Assembly: GCF_963678635.1 (NCBI RefSeq)
Contig: NW_026971325.1
Coordinates: 16,598-80,597 of the forward strand
Length of the DNA: 64,000 bases
Source of the DNA: Symsagittifera roscoffensis
Taxonomy: Eukaryota > Xenacoelomorpha > Acoela > Convolutidae
Direction: 5' to 3'
Below the pieces are notes generated by a model. That model saw nothing but the letters and a program-made list of their open reading frames with translations, made no database searches and was not told where the DNA came from. This document shows, one piece after another, positions 1-11,689 of the stretch. Position 1 is the first letter of the stretch. Each line of letters opens with the position of its first letter. Position numbers and translations under genes: made by a program.

Positions 1-1393
1 AATTTTTGATTGAGTGCAATTGTACAGATAATTTTGGGTCCTAATTAGTGTTAATTTCAAGTTCATTTGAGACAAATGCATAAAATTTTTGTTCTTTCCG
101 CTTTTGACTTTTTTTTTGGGTTAATTTATACTTTTGACAAAGTGGTGCCAAACTTGATGCAGAAAAAAAGTTTGAGGAAATTTTTTTGTAATCGGGCATT
201 TAAAGAGCGGCATAATGGATCTAAAAGAATATAAACTGTTTCTACGCTATTCGAAAGTTGATTAAATGGCGCCCGAACCTATGTTTTCCTAACGTCTCAG
301 ATAAGTTTTATTTTTTAGCAGATCGACTTCCCATTTTTCAATGAAATGTTTTCAAGAATTCTTAAGCTTAGGACTAGTTACTCCCATCAAAATGCAAATA
401 AAATGAATAAAAGAACAAAATAAGAAAGATAAAGGAACATCTCACACAACCAGCAGAAAGAAATGAAGTTCAAAAAACTCCCAGGATGCAGTTTGACTAG
501 TTTGGCAGCTTCTTGTATTATTTGTGGCTCACCTTCGTATTTTAAAATTAAATAATTTTGAAAAAACCAGGGAGTGAAACTCCAAATTTACTGTTGGGTT
601 TCACCATGCAGCGACAGAAGCGTAGTACTGCAGTAACTTAAATTTAGTTTAAGAAAAATTTGGTCCAAAAATTTTTTAAAATCAAACCTTTGTGATTAAG
701 TTTATCTTCCACATCAGCAAAAAATTAAATTTTTTCACTTTTTTTACTATCTCAGTTCTTTTCACCATTTTTTCAGCCCACAGAGCCTGCTCAAAAGGAT
801 ATTTAGGAACTGTCTTGGCGTTTTTTGTTCGAATATAGAGGGGTGGTATGGCATTGTGTCATCAATTACTTCAGTTACATAATTAGTGTTCGCTGTTTCG
901 GCTTGGGTATTTTGCTCTAGACAGTTTCTTCTTTAATGACTTCGTTTTGTTCGTTTTTTACTAGTTTTTGCAACTAAAAACCAAGTGATCTAAATAGCAG
1001 TGATGTTTGATAAAAGGTAATTTTCAAACGTTTCGCAACTATGTACCTCATCAGGATTCTTACAATATACTAATCTAAATGAAAATATAATATCAATTTA
1101 CAAGTGTTATTTATAATAATTCACATACTTTTTGGTTCCAAACCATCATGTTGAAAAATTAGCCAATCACCTTTAACTTCTAAAATTACTATTTAGATCA
1201 AAATACTTTTAACCTCTAAAATTAATTAACCATTTTTCGACCGAATAGCATTGGTTGAATGGCGATAACATGTTTTAATTTGGAAGTATGCAAATTTCGG
1301 GACCAAGTTTTTTCAGTGGCACAGATTTTTAATAGCAAATTTTTTTTCGCAACTAGTTTCTGTCCAAGTTTATTCGACTAAGTTAAAGTTCAT
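1..1393. repeat. AT-rich repeat monomer 1 (full type)
   Basis: First of a family of monomers that recur at 1394, 2323, 6252, 7655, 8585 and 14099 and again in the second 20.6 kb copy. Landmarks in order are 'gacaaagtggtgcc' near 132, 'tggcgcccgaac' at 267-278, a 'gaggggtggtatgg' block near 837, 'gttcgctgtttcggcttg' near 889, and a hammerhead-like core on the minus strand near 1002-1065. No ORF of note is present. The tandem arrangement, the hammerhead-like core and the neighbouring GIY-YIG remnant fit the pseudo-LTR of a Penelope-like element, but that identity is inferred. Confidence 0.75.
1002..1065 (-). ncRNA. Hammerhead-ribozyme-like core in the repeat monomer
   Basis: Read on the minus strand this segment has CTGATGAG (1047-1054) and, 12 bases later, GAAAC (1030-1034). 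It is followed by GTTTG, a loop, and CAAAC-ATC at 1002-1009, which can close a stem III ending in a UH-type cleavage triplet. Stem II (GGTACATAGTTGC) pairs poorly and stem I is not convincing, so this is probably degenerate. Equivalent CTGAYGA cores lie at 1941-1948, 5868-5875, 7304-7311, 8203-8210, 13761-13768, 26467-26474, 27903-27910, 28802-28809 and 34359-34366. Hammerheads of this kind are known from Penelope-like pseudo-LTRs. Confidence 0.4.
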
Positions 1394-2322
1394 AATTTTT
1401 GATTGAATGCAAATGTACAGACATTCTTAAAGCATAATCATTCTTAAATACAACTTCATTCGAGACAACTGCCTGAAATTTTTATTATTTCTGCTTTTGA
1501 ATAATTGTCCGGGTTAATTTATACTTTTGACAAAGTGGTGCCAAAATGTTTGGTCCAAAATATTTTTAAAAATCAAACCTTTGTGATTAAGTTTATTTTC
1601 CACATCTGCTAAAAATGAAACTTTTTTCACTGTTTTTACTATCTCAGTTCTTTTTTTACCATTTTTCCAGTCCACAGGGTTTGCTCAAAAAGCTATTTGG
1701 AAACTGTTTTGGCGTTTATTTGTTGGAATTTAGAGGGGTGTTATGGCATTGTGTCATCAATTACTTCAGTTACATAGTTAGTGTTCGCTGTTTCGGCTTG
1801 GGTATTTTGCTCTAGACAGTTTTTCCTTTAATGACTTCGTTTTGCTCGTTTTAGCTAGTTTTGGCTACTAAAAACAAAGTGATCTAAGTAGCAGTGATTT
1901 TTGATAAAAAGTTAATTTCAAACATTTCCCAACTATGTACATCGTCAGGATTCTTACAATAAACTAATCTTAATGACGATATAACATCAATTTACAAATG
2001 GTATTTACAATAATTCACATACATTTTGGCTCTAAACCATCATGTTGAAAAATTAGCCAATCATCTTTGACTTCTAAAATTACTATTTATTTTAAAATAT
2101 TTTTAATCTCTGAAATTAATTAACCACTTTTTAATTAATTTTTCTGGAAGTTTCTAGTCATAATTTCGACCGAATAGCATTGGTTGAATGGCGATAACAT
2201 GTTTTCATTTGGGTGTGTGCAAATTTCGGGACCAAGATTTTTCAGTGGCAAAGACTTTTAATAGCAAATTTTTTTTCGCAACTAGTTTTTTTCCATGTTT
2301 ACTCGACTTAATTAAAGTTCAT
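1394..2322. repeat. AT-rich repeat monomer 2 (short type)
   Basis: It starts like monomer 1 but jumps from the 'gacaaagtggtgcc' landmark straight to 'tggtccaaaatat', so the roughly 460 bp holding the 'tggcgcccgaac' box is missing. The short ORF at 1615-1815 lies across the 'gaggggtgttatgg' block and has no recognisable domain; I do not treat it as a gene. A CTGACGA core is present on the minus strand near 1945. Confidence 0.7.
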
Positions 2323-3190
2323 AATTTTTGATTGAATGCAAATGTACAGACATTCTTAAAGCCTAATCGTTCTTAATTATAACTTCATACGAGACAACTG
2401 CCTGAAATTTTTATTATTTCTGCTTTTGAATAATTGTCCGGGTTAATTTATAAATTTGACAAAGTGGTGCCAAACTTGGTGCAATCAAAACTTGATTGAT
2501 TTTTTTTGTAATTGGCCATTAAGAAAGCAGTATAAGGGATATAAAAGTATATATATTGTTTTTAGGCTAATTGAGAGTTAATTAAATGGCGCCCAAACCT
2601 ATGTTTCCCACCCGTCTCAGATGTGTTTTTTTTTGGCAGTTCGACTTCCCGTTTTTCAATAAAATAGTTTTAAGAATTCTTAGTTTTAAGACTTGTTACT
2701 CCCTTCAAAATGCAAATAAAATGGATAATGAAACAAAATAAAAGAGATAATGGAACATCTCACACGACAAGCAGAAAGAAATGAAGTTCAAAAAACTCCC
2801 AGGTGATGCAGTTTGATTAGTTTGGCAGCGTCATGTATTAGCTGTGGCTCACTTTCGTATTTTACAATTGCAGAAGTTTTGAAAGAAACAGGGAACAAAA
2901 CACCAAATTTACTGTTGACTTTCATCATGTAGCGACAGAAACGTAGGACTGCAGTAACGTAAGTTTGGTAGAATATTTTTTTGGTCCAAAATATTTTAAA
3001 AAATCAAACCTTTGTGAACAAGTTTATCTGCCACATCAGCAAAAATGAAACCTTATTCCTTTTTTTTACTATCTCAGGTCTTTTTTACCATTTTTTCAGT
3101 CTACAGAGCTTGCTCAAAAAGTTATTTAGAAGTCTTGGCGTTTATTTGTTCGGATATAGAGGGGTGGTATGGATATTTAGATTGGTTTAT
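2323..3190. repeat. AT-rich repeat monomer 3 (3' end replaced)
   Basis: It follows the full-type monomer, with a variant box 'tggcgcccaaac' near 2586, until the 'gaggggtggtatgg' block at about 3159. There the sequence switches to non-monomer DNA beginning 'atatttagattgg'. The same breakpoint occurs near 9450 and 30050, so the replacement predates the older duplication of this block. Confidence 0.7.
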
Positions 3191-3697
3191 TGTAAAATTC
3201 TTGACGATACTCATAGTTGTGAAACCGTTTGAAATTTACCTTATATCAAAAATTCCCAGGTTTATTCGATGGCCTCAATGTGATTCGGTGATGTTAAATA
3301 ACTTTGATGGCTTTGGTGGTGTAGAAGAAGACGTTCTATCTTGTATGTGCTTGTTGTGCTTTTTTCGTTTGACTTGATCAATTGTAATTCGTGCTCTTGC
3401 ATGGTCTAAAAAAATATATTCAATTCTTGAATTTTTTGAATGAAAAGTTTTTGGAAATAAAGAAAAATCCTTTAAATTGTAGTTTAATTCCATAAAATTT
3501 ACTTATTTTTTAGATATATAATTGTCTGGATATTTTAAATATTACTATTTGATTGGCATGAATATTTCATATTTATGTGCGGCTATCGACTAAGTCCATC
3601 CGCTAGCTACTTCGACTATGCTTGCTTCCTGGACTCTGTGAGTAATACATAGGGCTGCTATTTATTGCAAAATGCTCTTCTGTTAAAGTAACTACAT
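3191..3697. other. Non-repeat spacer with a 72-codon minus-strand ORF
   Basis: This stretch links the repeat monomer to the 178-codon ORF. It contains an open frame at 3275-3493 on the minus strand, lysine-rich and with no recognisable domain. The same frame is kept open at 9545-9763 and 30143-30361 with one residue changed. It may be part of the same degenerate minus-strand unit as the 178-codon ORF, but nothing in it allows a function to be named. Confidence 0.3.
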
Positions 3698-4214
3698 TCA
3701 GTGTTTGCATTGTCGTAGTGACATTTCTATGTGGGGGTATTTCTTTGTCCTTTGACGCTCTTTCCCGAATAATGATATGCTTTGTTTCTCGGTCTCGATA
3801 TTTTTCGACTGCGGATACTTCTTTCTGGTCAAATTTGGAGCGACGAATATTTCTGTACTTTTTTCTGCGATAGTTTTTTGAGTATCTCGCAGCTTTGCGT
3901 CAAGATCACTGAAATCATCCTTGCTATTTCGCAGGCGCATCTGAACAACCGAACTATCAGATGTCGGAATATCTTCGTTTTCCGAGTCTTCCTCGGTGCT
4001 ACAGTTTTCGGACTCATCGTCTTGTTGTGTTTCGGATTTTTCATAAACGAAATAGCGATCATATTTGGGCTCGCTCTCACTCTTTTTGCATTCTTTCTGG
4101 TAGTTTTGTAATAGATCGCTTATTTGGTGTTCCAATGACATCAACTCGCGCTTGATTTTAAGCTCAAGTTCAGTCGGACTGGATGCTTGGTAACTGTAGA
4201 TACGGACACGGGAG
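3698..4214 (-). CDS. Unknown 178-codon acidic/basic ORF, possible exon (copy U1)
   Basis: The minus-strand frame is open from about 4234 to the stop at 3698. I place the likely left edge at 4214 because the minus strand there reads 'ttttttcag' directly before the coding stretch, a strong 3' splice-acceptor look, whereas the ATG at 4232-4234 lies in the AT-rich flank. The protein starts with a possible helix, has a Glu/Asp/Ser-rich middle (around residues 60-95) and a lysine-rich end. No known domain is recognised. It occurs again at 9968 and 30566. The U1 and U2 copies differ mostly by replacement changes, which argues against strong selection. It could be a captured exon or a mobile-element gene. 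Confidence 0.4.
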
Positions 4215-4289
4215 CTGAAAAAAGTTAAATACATCCGATTAGTTCCTTAAACTTATTAACAATAGGGTCTAGAATTAAATGAACTGTCA

Positions 4290-5128
4290 AAATTGTTGGT
4301 TAAAGAATTAGAAAAAATTGGAAAACAGTGGAAAAAATTCAGGAGGGAACACAGAGGGGATATTGTTCTGAATTTGAACAGAAATGTGTCACAGGTTAAG
4401 GGGATAACCTGCAGTTGGTATCAAAATCCAACAGATAATGGGACTATATTGAATTATAGGAGCCACACCCCAACTCATTACAAGCGTAGTTTTATCCAAG
4501 GCTCTGTACATAGAAGTGTTTACAAGTGCATCTAGATGGTAGAAATTTGATAAAACTATGGAAACTAATACGGCGCACTAGCTGACAAATCACCTGAACA
4601 GGGAATCGCAAATGTGGTAGCAGAAGCCCTGCGCAAAAACAACGAGGGTAAAGACAAGCACCTGGAGAGTGAGAGGAGTTTTCAACTCAATCATCAAAGG
4701 ATGTGAAGCCCTCAATGCAATATAGAGTGAACCAGAACCAATGTTTTGCAAACATGTTATGTAGTTTAAACATCGTTCAAGTAGTTTTACCAAAACAACT
4801 CTACAATTATGTTTACAATCGCTGAAGTCAGCATTTTGTTTTTGCGAAAAGTGGTTTATAAATTTTTATGTTGTGGATATACTTCCACCTCTCTCGGAAA
4901 AACTGATCGGTATTTGACCACTTAAAGCAGACTCACAAAAAGACCTCCACTTTCAACAATGCAGATTTGAGGAAAATAGCGCAGATGTTAGTTTGGAAAT
5001 TATAGTTAGGTCGGAAAACCAATCTAAACTGTTAACACTTGAGGCAATACATATCAGGAAAGAGAAATCGAGCTTGAACGCGAAATATGAGTTTAGAAGC
5101 AAAGTTTTTTCAATTTCAAACAGCGCTT
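4290..5128 (+). pseudogene. Penelope-like element remnant: RT end plus GIY-YIG endonuclease (copy U1)
   Basis: The plus-strand frames contain three landmarks of a Penelope-like polyprotein in order. At 4293-4535 there is an RT C-terminal stretch with 'NPTDNGTILNYRSH' and 'HYKRSFIQGSVHR'. Near 4845-4920 comes a GIY-YIG-like core with 'VVYKFLC' and 'GKTDRYLTT'. At 4993-5120 is the end of the nuclease domain with 'LLTLEAIHIRKEKSSLN'. Stops and frame changes separate the pieces, so no product can be made. The catalytic RT palm is absent. Homology with the second unit stops exactly at about 5120, where the left copy runs into unrelated DNA. The family call rests on motif order only. Confidence 0.6.
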
Positions 5129-5224
5129 CCGTCATCTGCGTTGCAACTTTGGGTGAGATTTGGTTTTTGTATGAGCCTGGATCAATGGGATTATCAGGAT
5201 TCCGTACATTGCCATTGCGAGGGG
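5121..5224. other. Filler DNA at an internal deletion
   Basis: About 104 bp of sequence unique to the first unit replaces roughly 1.7 kb that is present at 11,408-13,126 in the second unit. It includes a small hairpin (gcgagg at 5217-5222 pairing with cctcgc at 5229-5234). It looks like filler inserted during end joining. Confidence 0.5.
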
Positions 5225-5640
5225 ATCACCTCGCGCTGTGCTTTCGGCTGATGTCAAAACCGTGTTAAAGACTTAAAGTTTTGAGGAATGATTATATGAG
5301 TTGACCAGCGCATGTTGTAGTGCCGTACAAAAAATTTCTACAATTTTGACGCGTTTTTGTTTTCTCAAACTCGTTCCACGAGCTGTGGATAGCATATTCA
5401 ATTCCACACTTCTGACCTAAGAAAAGTTGGAAAATTTTTTCGAGATTTTTAAGGTCTGATTTTATACATTGGGTTACTGTTATGCCAATTATTCGTCTCA
5501 GAACCTCGCCTGTACCAATGAGCCTTAAACCTGGATTTTTTTCAAAAATATCAGACGACACAAGTTGTACGCCAATAGGTTTTCAGGGGGAAGAATTTCA
5601 CTAGCTTTTATAAAGGATAGCTGTGCAATTGTTTTGCAAA
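5225..5640 (-). pseudogene. LINE-like reverse transcriptase fragment, fingers region (copy U1)
   Basis: The open frame at 5292-5561 carries an RT fingers signature with 'NPGLRLIGTGEVLRRIIG', then 'VTQCIKSDLKNL' and a 'QKCGIEYAIHSSWNEF' stretch. It belongs to the same family as the longer pseudogene at 11,690-13,510. The palm, thumb and C-terminal parts are lost to the deletion at 5121-5224. Upstream (higher coordinates) the frame meets stops and then the AT-rich monomer at about 5645. Confidence 0.65.
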
Positions 5641-6251
5641 GCTCAATTGATGTTTGGCATTGTGTCTTCACTTACTTCAGTTACATAGTTAAGAGTTCGC
5701 TGTTTCGGCTTGAAATGTTTTGCGTTGGACAGTTTTTCCTTCAAAAAAGATATTGTTTTCTTCAGCCTTATATAGTTTTGGCTACTTTAAATGAAGTGAT
5801 CTTAGTCATCTAAATAGAAGAGATTTTTTATAAGAAATAAATTTCAAACGCTTTCTCAACTAAGTGCATCGTCAGGATTTTTACAAAATACAAATCTAAA
5901 TGTCTACAAAACATCAATTTGCAAATGTTATGTAAATATATCACATAAGTTATGGTTCTAAACATCATGTTAAACAATTTTCCAATCACAGTTGACTTCT
6001 AAAATTACTATTTAGGATAAAATACTTCTAACATCTAAAATCAATTAAACAATTTTTAATTAATTTGTCTGGAAGTTTCTGTGTCATAACTTTGATCGAA
6101 TAACTTTGATTGAACGGCAATAACATGTTTTCATTTTGGAGTGTGCAAATTTCGGGACAAAGATTTTTCAGTGGCAAAAATTTTTGATAGCAAAATTTTT
6201 TTCTGCGCATTAAGTTTCTGTCCATATTTTTTCGACTTAGTTAAAGTTCAT
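5641..6251. repeat. Partial AT-rich monomer (3' half)
   Basis: It enters the monomer at the 'ggcattgtgtc' landmark and runs through 'gttcgctgtttcggcttg' and the minus-strand CTGACGA core (5868-5875) to the monomer end. Position 5675 inside it is the left edge of the 20.6 kb duplicated segment. Confidence 0.7.
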
Positions 6252-7654
6252 AATTTTTGATTGAATGAAATTGTACAGACAATTTTGGGTCCTAATTATT
6301 GTTAATTTCAACTTTATTTGAGACAAATGCATGAAGTTTTTGATCTTTGCGCTTTTGAGTTTTTTTTTGGGTTAATTTATACTTTTGACAAAGTGGTGCC
6401 AAACTTGATGCAGAAAAAAAACTTGAGGAAATTTTTTTGTAATCGGGCATTTAGAGAGCGGTATAGTGGATCTAAAAGAATATAAACTGTTTCTACGCTA
6501 TTCGAAAGTTGATTAAATGGCGCCCGAACCTATGTTTTCCTCCCGTCTCAGATAAGTTTTATTTTTTGGCAGATCGACTTCCCAGTTTTCAATGAAATGT
6601 TTTCAAGAATTCTTAAGCTTAGGACTAGTTACTCCCTTCAAAATGCAAATAAAATGAATAAAAGAACAAAATAAGAAAGATAAAGGAACATCTCTCACAA
6701 CCAGCAGAAAGAAATAAAGTTCAAAAAACTGCCAGGATGCAGTTTGACTAGTTTGGCAGCGTCATGTATTATTTGTGGCTCACCTTCGTATTTCACCATT
6801 ACATAAGTTTTAAAAGAACCAAGGAAAGAAACACCAAATTTTACTGTTTTGTTTCACCATGCAGCGACAGAAACGTAGTACTGTAGTAACTTAAATTAAG
6901 TTTGAGAAAAATTTCGTCTAAAATATTTTTAAAAATCAAACCTTTGTGATTAAGCTTATCTTCCACATCAGCAAAAAATGAAATTTTTTCACTTTTTTTA
7001 CTATCTCAGTTCTTTTCACCATTTTTTCAGCCCACAGAGCTTGCTCAAAAGGATATTTAGAAACTGTCTTGGCGTTTTTTTGTTCGAATATAGAGGGGTG
7101 GTATGGCATTGTGTCATCAATTAATTCAGTTACATAGTTAGTGTTCGCTGTTTCGGCTTGGGTATTTTGCTCTAGACAGTTTCTCCTTTAATGATTTCGT
7201 TCTGTTCGTTTTTTACTAGTTTTTTTATAACTAAAAACAAAGTGATCTAAATAGCAGTGATTTTTGATAAAAGGTAATTTTCAAACGTTTCGCAACTATG
7301 TACCTCGTCAGGATTCTTACAATAAACTAATCTAAATGAAAATATAATATCAATTTACAAATGTTATTTACAATAATTCACATACATTTTGGTTCCAAAC
7401 CATCATGCATGTTGAAAAATTAGCCAATCACATTTAACTTCTAAAATTACTATTTAGATTAAAACACTTTTAACCTCTAAAATTAATTAACCATTTTTCG
7501 ACCAAATAGCATTGGTTGAATGGTGATAACATGTTTTAATTTGGATGTATGCAAATTTCGGGACCAAGTTTTTTCAGTGGCACAGATTTTAATAGCAAAT
7601 TTTTTTTCGCAACTTGTTTCTGTCCAAGTTTATTCGACTAAAATAAAGTTCATC
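6252..7654. repeat. AT-rich repeat monomer 4 (full type)
   Basis: A full-type monomer with the 'tggcgcccgaac' box at 6518-6529 and a CTGACGAG core on the minus strand at 7304-7311. It starts the second unit (U2) of the older tandem block and aligns with monomer 1. Confidence 0.7.
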
Positions 7655-8584
7655 AATTTTGATTGAATGCAAATGTACAGACATTCTTAAATCATAATCA
7701 TTCTTAGTTATAACTTCATTCGAGACAACTGCCTGAAATTTTTATTATTTCTGCTTTTGAATAATTGTCCGGGTTAATTTATACTTTTGACAAAGTGGTG
7801 CCAAAATGTTTTGGTCCAAAATATTTTTTTAAAATCAAACCTTAGTGATTAAGTTTATCTTCCACATCAGCTAAAAATGAAACTTTTTTCACTGTTTTTA
7901 CCATCTCAGTTCTTTTTTTACCTTTTTTTCAGTCCACAGGGTTTGCTCAAAAAGCTATTTGGAAACTGTTTTGGCGTTTATTTGTTGGAATATAGAGGGG
8001 TGTTATGGCATTCTGTCATCAATTACTTCAGTTACCTAGTTAGTGTTCGCTGTTTTGGCTTAGGTATTTTGCTCTAGACAGCTTTTCCTTTAATGACTTC
8101 GTTTTGTTCGTTTTAGCTAGTTTTGGGTACTAAAAACAAAGTGATCTAAATAGCAGTGAATTTTGATAAAAAGTAAATTTCAAACATTTCGCAACTATGT
8201 ACATCGTCAGGATTCTTACAATAAACTAATCTTAATGACGATATAACATCAATTTACAAATGGTATTTACAATAATTCACATACATTTTGGCTCCAAATC
8301 ATCAAGTTGAAAAATTAGCCAATCACCTTTGACTTCTAAAATTACTATTTATATTAAAATACTTTTAATCTCTGAAATTCATTAACCACTTTTTAATTAA
8401 TTTGTCTGGAAGTTTCTAGTCATAATTTCGACCGAAGAGCATTGGTTGAATGGCGATAACATGTTTTCATTTGGGTGTGTGCAAATTTCGGAACCAAGAT
8501 TTTTCAGTGGCAAAGATTTTTAATAGCAAATTTTTTTTCGCAACTAGTTTCTTTCCAGGTTTACTCGACTTACTTAAAGTTCAT
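7655..8584. repeat. AT-rich repeat monomer 5 (short type)
   Basis: It aligns with monomer 2, including the same internal gap. The 66-codon ORF at 7877-8077 matches the one at 1615 but has no domain and is best read as chance conservation within a repeat. Confidence 0.7.
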
Positions 8585-9450
8585 AATTTTTGATTGAATG
8601 CAAAGGTACAGACATTCTTAAAGCATAATCGTTCTTAATTATAACTTCATACGAGACAACTGCCTGAAATTTTTTTTATTTCTGCTTTTGAATAATTGTC
8701 CGGGTTAATTTATAATTTTGACAAAGTGGTGCCAAACTTGGTGCAATCAAAACTTGATTGATTTTTTTTGTAATTGGCCATTAAGAAAGCAGTATAATGG
8801 ATATATAAGTATATAAATTGTTTTTAGGCTAATTGAAAGTTAATTAAATGGCGCCCGAACCTATGTTTCCCACCCGTCTCAGATGTGTTTTTTTTTGGCA
8901 GTTCGACTTCCCATTTTTCAATAAAATAGTTTTAAGAATTCTTAGTTTTAAGACTTGTTACTCCCTTCAAAATGCAAATAAAATGGATAATGAAACAAAA
9001 TAAAAGAGATAATGGAACATCTCACACGACAAGCAGAAAGAAGTGAAGTTCAAAAAACTCCCAGGTGATGCAGTTTGATTAGTTTGGCAGCGTCATGTAT
9101 TAGCTGTGGCTCACTTTCGTTTTTTACAATTGCAGAAGTTTTGAAAGAAACAGGGAACAAAACACCAAATTTACTGTTGACTTTCATCATGTAGCGACAG
9201 AAACGTAGGACTGCAGTAACGTAAGTTTGACAGAAAATTTTTTTGGTCCAAAATATTTTAAAAAATCAAACCTTTCTGAACAAGTTTATCTGCCACATCA
9301 GCAAAATTGAAACCTTATTCCTTTTTTTTTACTATCTCAGGTCTTTTTTTACCATTTTTTCAGTCTACTACTACAGAGCTTGCTCAAAAAGGTATTTAGA
9401 ATTCTTGGCGTTTATTTGTTCGGATATAGAGGGGTGGTATGGATATTTAG
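8585..9450. repeat. AT-rich repeat monomer 6 (3' end replaced)
   Basis: It aligns with monomer 3, has the box 'tggcgcccgaac' at 8849-8860 and the same 3' breakpoint into non-monomer DNA. The downstream spacer to 9,967 holds the second copy of the 72-codon minus-strand frame (9545-9763). Confidence 0.7.
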
Positions 9451-9967
9451 TTTGGTTTATTGTAAATTTCTTGACGATACTCATAGTTGTGAAAACGTTT
9501 GAAATTTACCCTATATCAACAACTCCCAGGTTTATTCGATGGCCTCAATGTGATTCGGTGATGTTAAATAACTTTGATGGCTTTGGTGGTGTAGAAGAAG
9601 ACGTTCTATCTTGTATGTGCTTGTTGTGCTTTTTTCGTTTGACTTGATCAATTGTAATTCGTGCTCTTGCATGGTCTAAAAAAATATATTCAATTCTTGA
9701 ATTTTTTGAATGAAAAGTTTTTGGAAATAAAGAAAACTCCTTTAAATTGTAGTTTAATTCCATAAAATTTACTTATTTTTTAGATATATAATTGTCTGGA
9801 TATTTTAAATATTACTATTTGATTGGCATGAATATTTCATATTTATGTGCGGCTATCGACTAAGTCCATCCGCTAGCTACTTCGACTATGCTTGCTTCCT
9901 GGACTCTGTGAGTAATACATAGGGCTGCTATTTATTGCAAAATGCTCTTCTGTTAAAGTAACTACAT

Positions 9968-10484
9968 TCAGTGTTTGCATTGTCGTAGTGACATTTCTAT
10001 GTGGGGGTATTTCTTTGTCCTTTGACGCTCTTTCCCGAATAATGATATGCTTTGTTTCTCGGTCTCGATATTTTTCGACTGCGGATACTTCTTTCTGATC
10101 AAATTTGGAGCGACGAATATTTCTGTACTTTTTTCTGCGATAGTTTTTTGAGTATCTCGCAGCTTTGCGTCAAGATCACTGAAATCATCCTTGCTATTTC
10201 GCAGGCGCATCTGAACAACCGATTTATCAGATGTCGGAATATCTTCGTTTTCCGAGTCTTCTTCGGTGCTACAGTTTTCGGACTCATCGTCTGGTTGTGT
10301 TTCGGATTTTTCATAAACGAAATAGCGATCATATTTGGGCTCGCTTTCACTCTTTTTGCATTCTTTTTGGTAGTTTTGTAATAGATCGCTTATTTGGTGT
10401 TCCAATGACATCAACTCGCGCTTGATTTTACGCTCAAATTCAGTCGGACTGGATGCTTGGTAACTGTAGATACGGACACGGGAG
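9968..10484 (-). CDS. Unknown 178-codon ORF, possible exon (copy U2)
   Basis: Second copy of the ORF at 3698, with the splice-acceptor-like 'ttttttcag' again just upstream on the minus strand at about 10,485-10,493. It is open for its whole length. Compared with the first copy, changes such as L/F, L/R, Q/P, S/K and T/I are nearly all amino-acid replacements, while no stop has appeared. Confidence 0.4.
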
Positions 10485-10559
10485 CTGAAAAAAGTGAAAT
10501 ACATCCGATTAGTTCCTTAAACTTATTAACAATAGGGTCTAAAATTAAATGAACTGTCA

Positions 10560-11408
10560 AAGTTGTTGGTTAAAGTATTAGAAAAAATTGGAAAACAGTG
10601 GAAAAAAATTCAGGAGGGAACACCAAGGGGATATTGTTCTGAATTTGAACAGAACTGTGTCGCAGGTTAAGGGGATAACCTGCAGTTGGTATCAAAATCC
10701 AACAGATTATGAGACTATATTGAATTATAGGAGCCACACCCCAACTCATTACAAGCGTAGTGTTATCCAAGGCTCTGTACATAAAAGTGTTTACAAGTGC
10801 ATCTAGATGGTAGAAATTTGATAAAACTATGGAAACTAATACGGCGCACTAGCTGACAAATCACCTGAACAGGGAATCGCAAATGTGGTAGCAGAAGCCC
10901 TGCGCAAAAACAACGAGGGTAAGGACAAGCACCTGGAGAGTGAGAGGAGTTTTCAACTCAATCATCAAAGGATGTGAAGCCCTCAATGCATTATAGAGTG
11001 AACCAGAACCAATGTTTTGCAAACAGGTTATGTAGTTTAAAAATCGTTCAAGTAGTTTTACCAAAACAACTCTACAATTATGTTTACAATCGCTGAAGTC
11101 AGCATTTTGTTTTTGCGAAAAGTGGTTTATAAATTTTTATGTTGTGGATATACTTCCACCTCTCTCGGAAAAACTGATCAGCATTTGACCACTTGAATTG
11201 AGGAACAAGAAAGCAGACTCACGAAAAGACCTCCACCTTCAACAATGCAGATATGAGGAAAATAGCGCAGATGTTAGTTTGGAAATTATAGTTAGGTCGA
11301 AAAACCAATCTAAACTGTTAACACTAGAGGCAATACATATCAGGAAAGAGAAATCGAGCTTGAACGCGAAATATGAGTTTAGAAGCAAAGTTTTTTCAAT
11401 TTCAAACT
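10560..11408 (+). pseudogene. Penelope-like RT/GIY-YIG remnant (copy U2)
   Basis: Same motif order as the first-unit copy: RT C-terminal piece at 10,588-10,806, GIY-YIG core near 11,115-11,190, nuclease end at about 11,270-11,400. Here the frame between core and end carries an extra 'LRNKKADSRKDLHLQQCRYEE'-type linker at 11,198-11,270. Stops remain between the pieces. It faces the neighbouring LINE-like RT pseudogene head-on, so the two cannot be parts of one gene. Confidence 0.6.
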
Positions 11409-11689
11409 TTTTTTTGGTTTTTTATCCAAAAACTTACATGTCTGAATCAAAATTGTGCTTTAATCAACTTTACAGGTTAAAACTGTTTTAAACAGTAATA
11501 TAGTTATAGAGGTCAAAAATGATTCGCTATTTTTTCACCATGATGATGGCTTAGATAAAATTGTAAAAAATTATTTGTAAGTTAAAATGGGTTCTTCTGT
11601 CATACAACAGTCCGTGCACATGTTGGATTGGGCCATGCCAACGCATTATAAACAAATTGGAAAAATTTTATGAATAAATTGATTCAATT

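Noticed and set aside
1615-1815. Small ORFs of 66 codons in the short-type monomers (also 7,877 and 28,476)
   Set aside because: They lie across a repeat block with no domain, and the frame is not kept in the other monomers.
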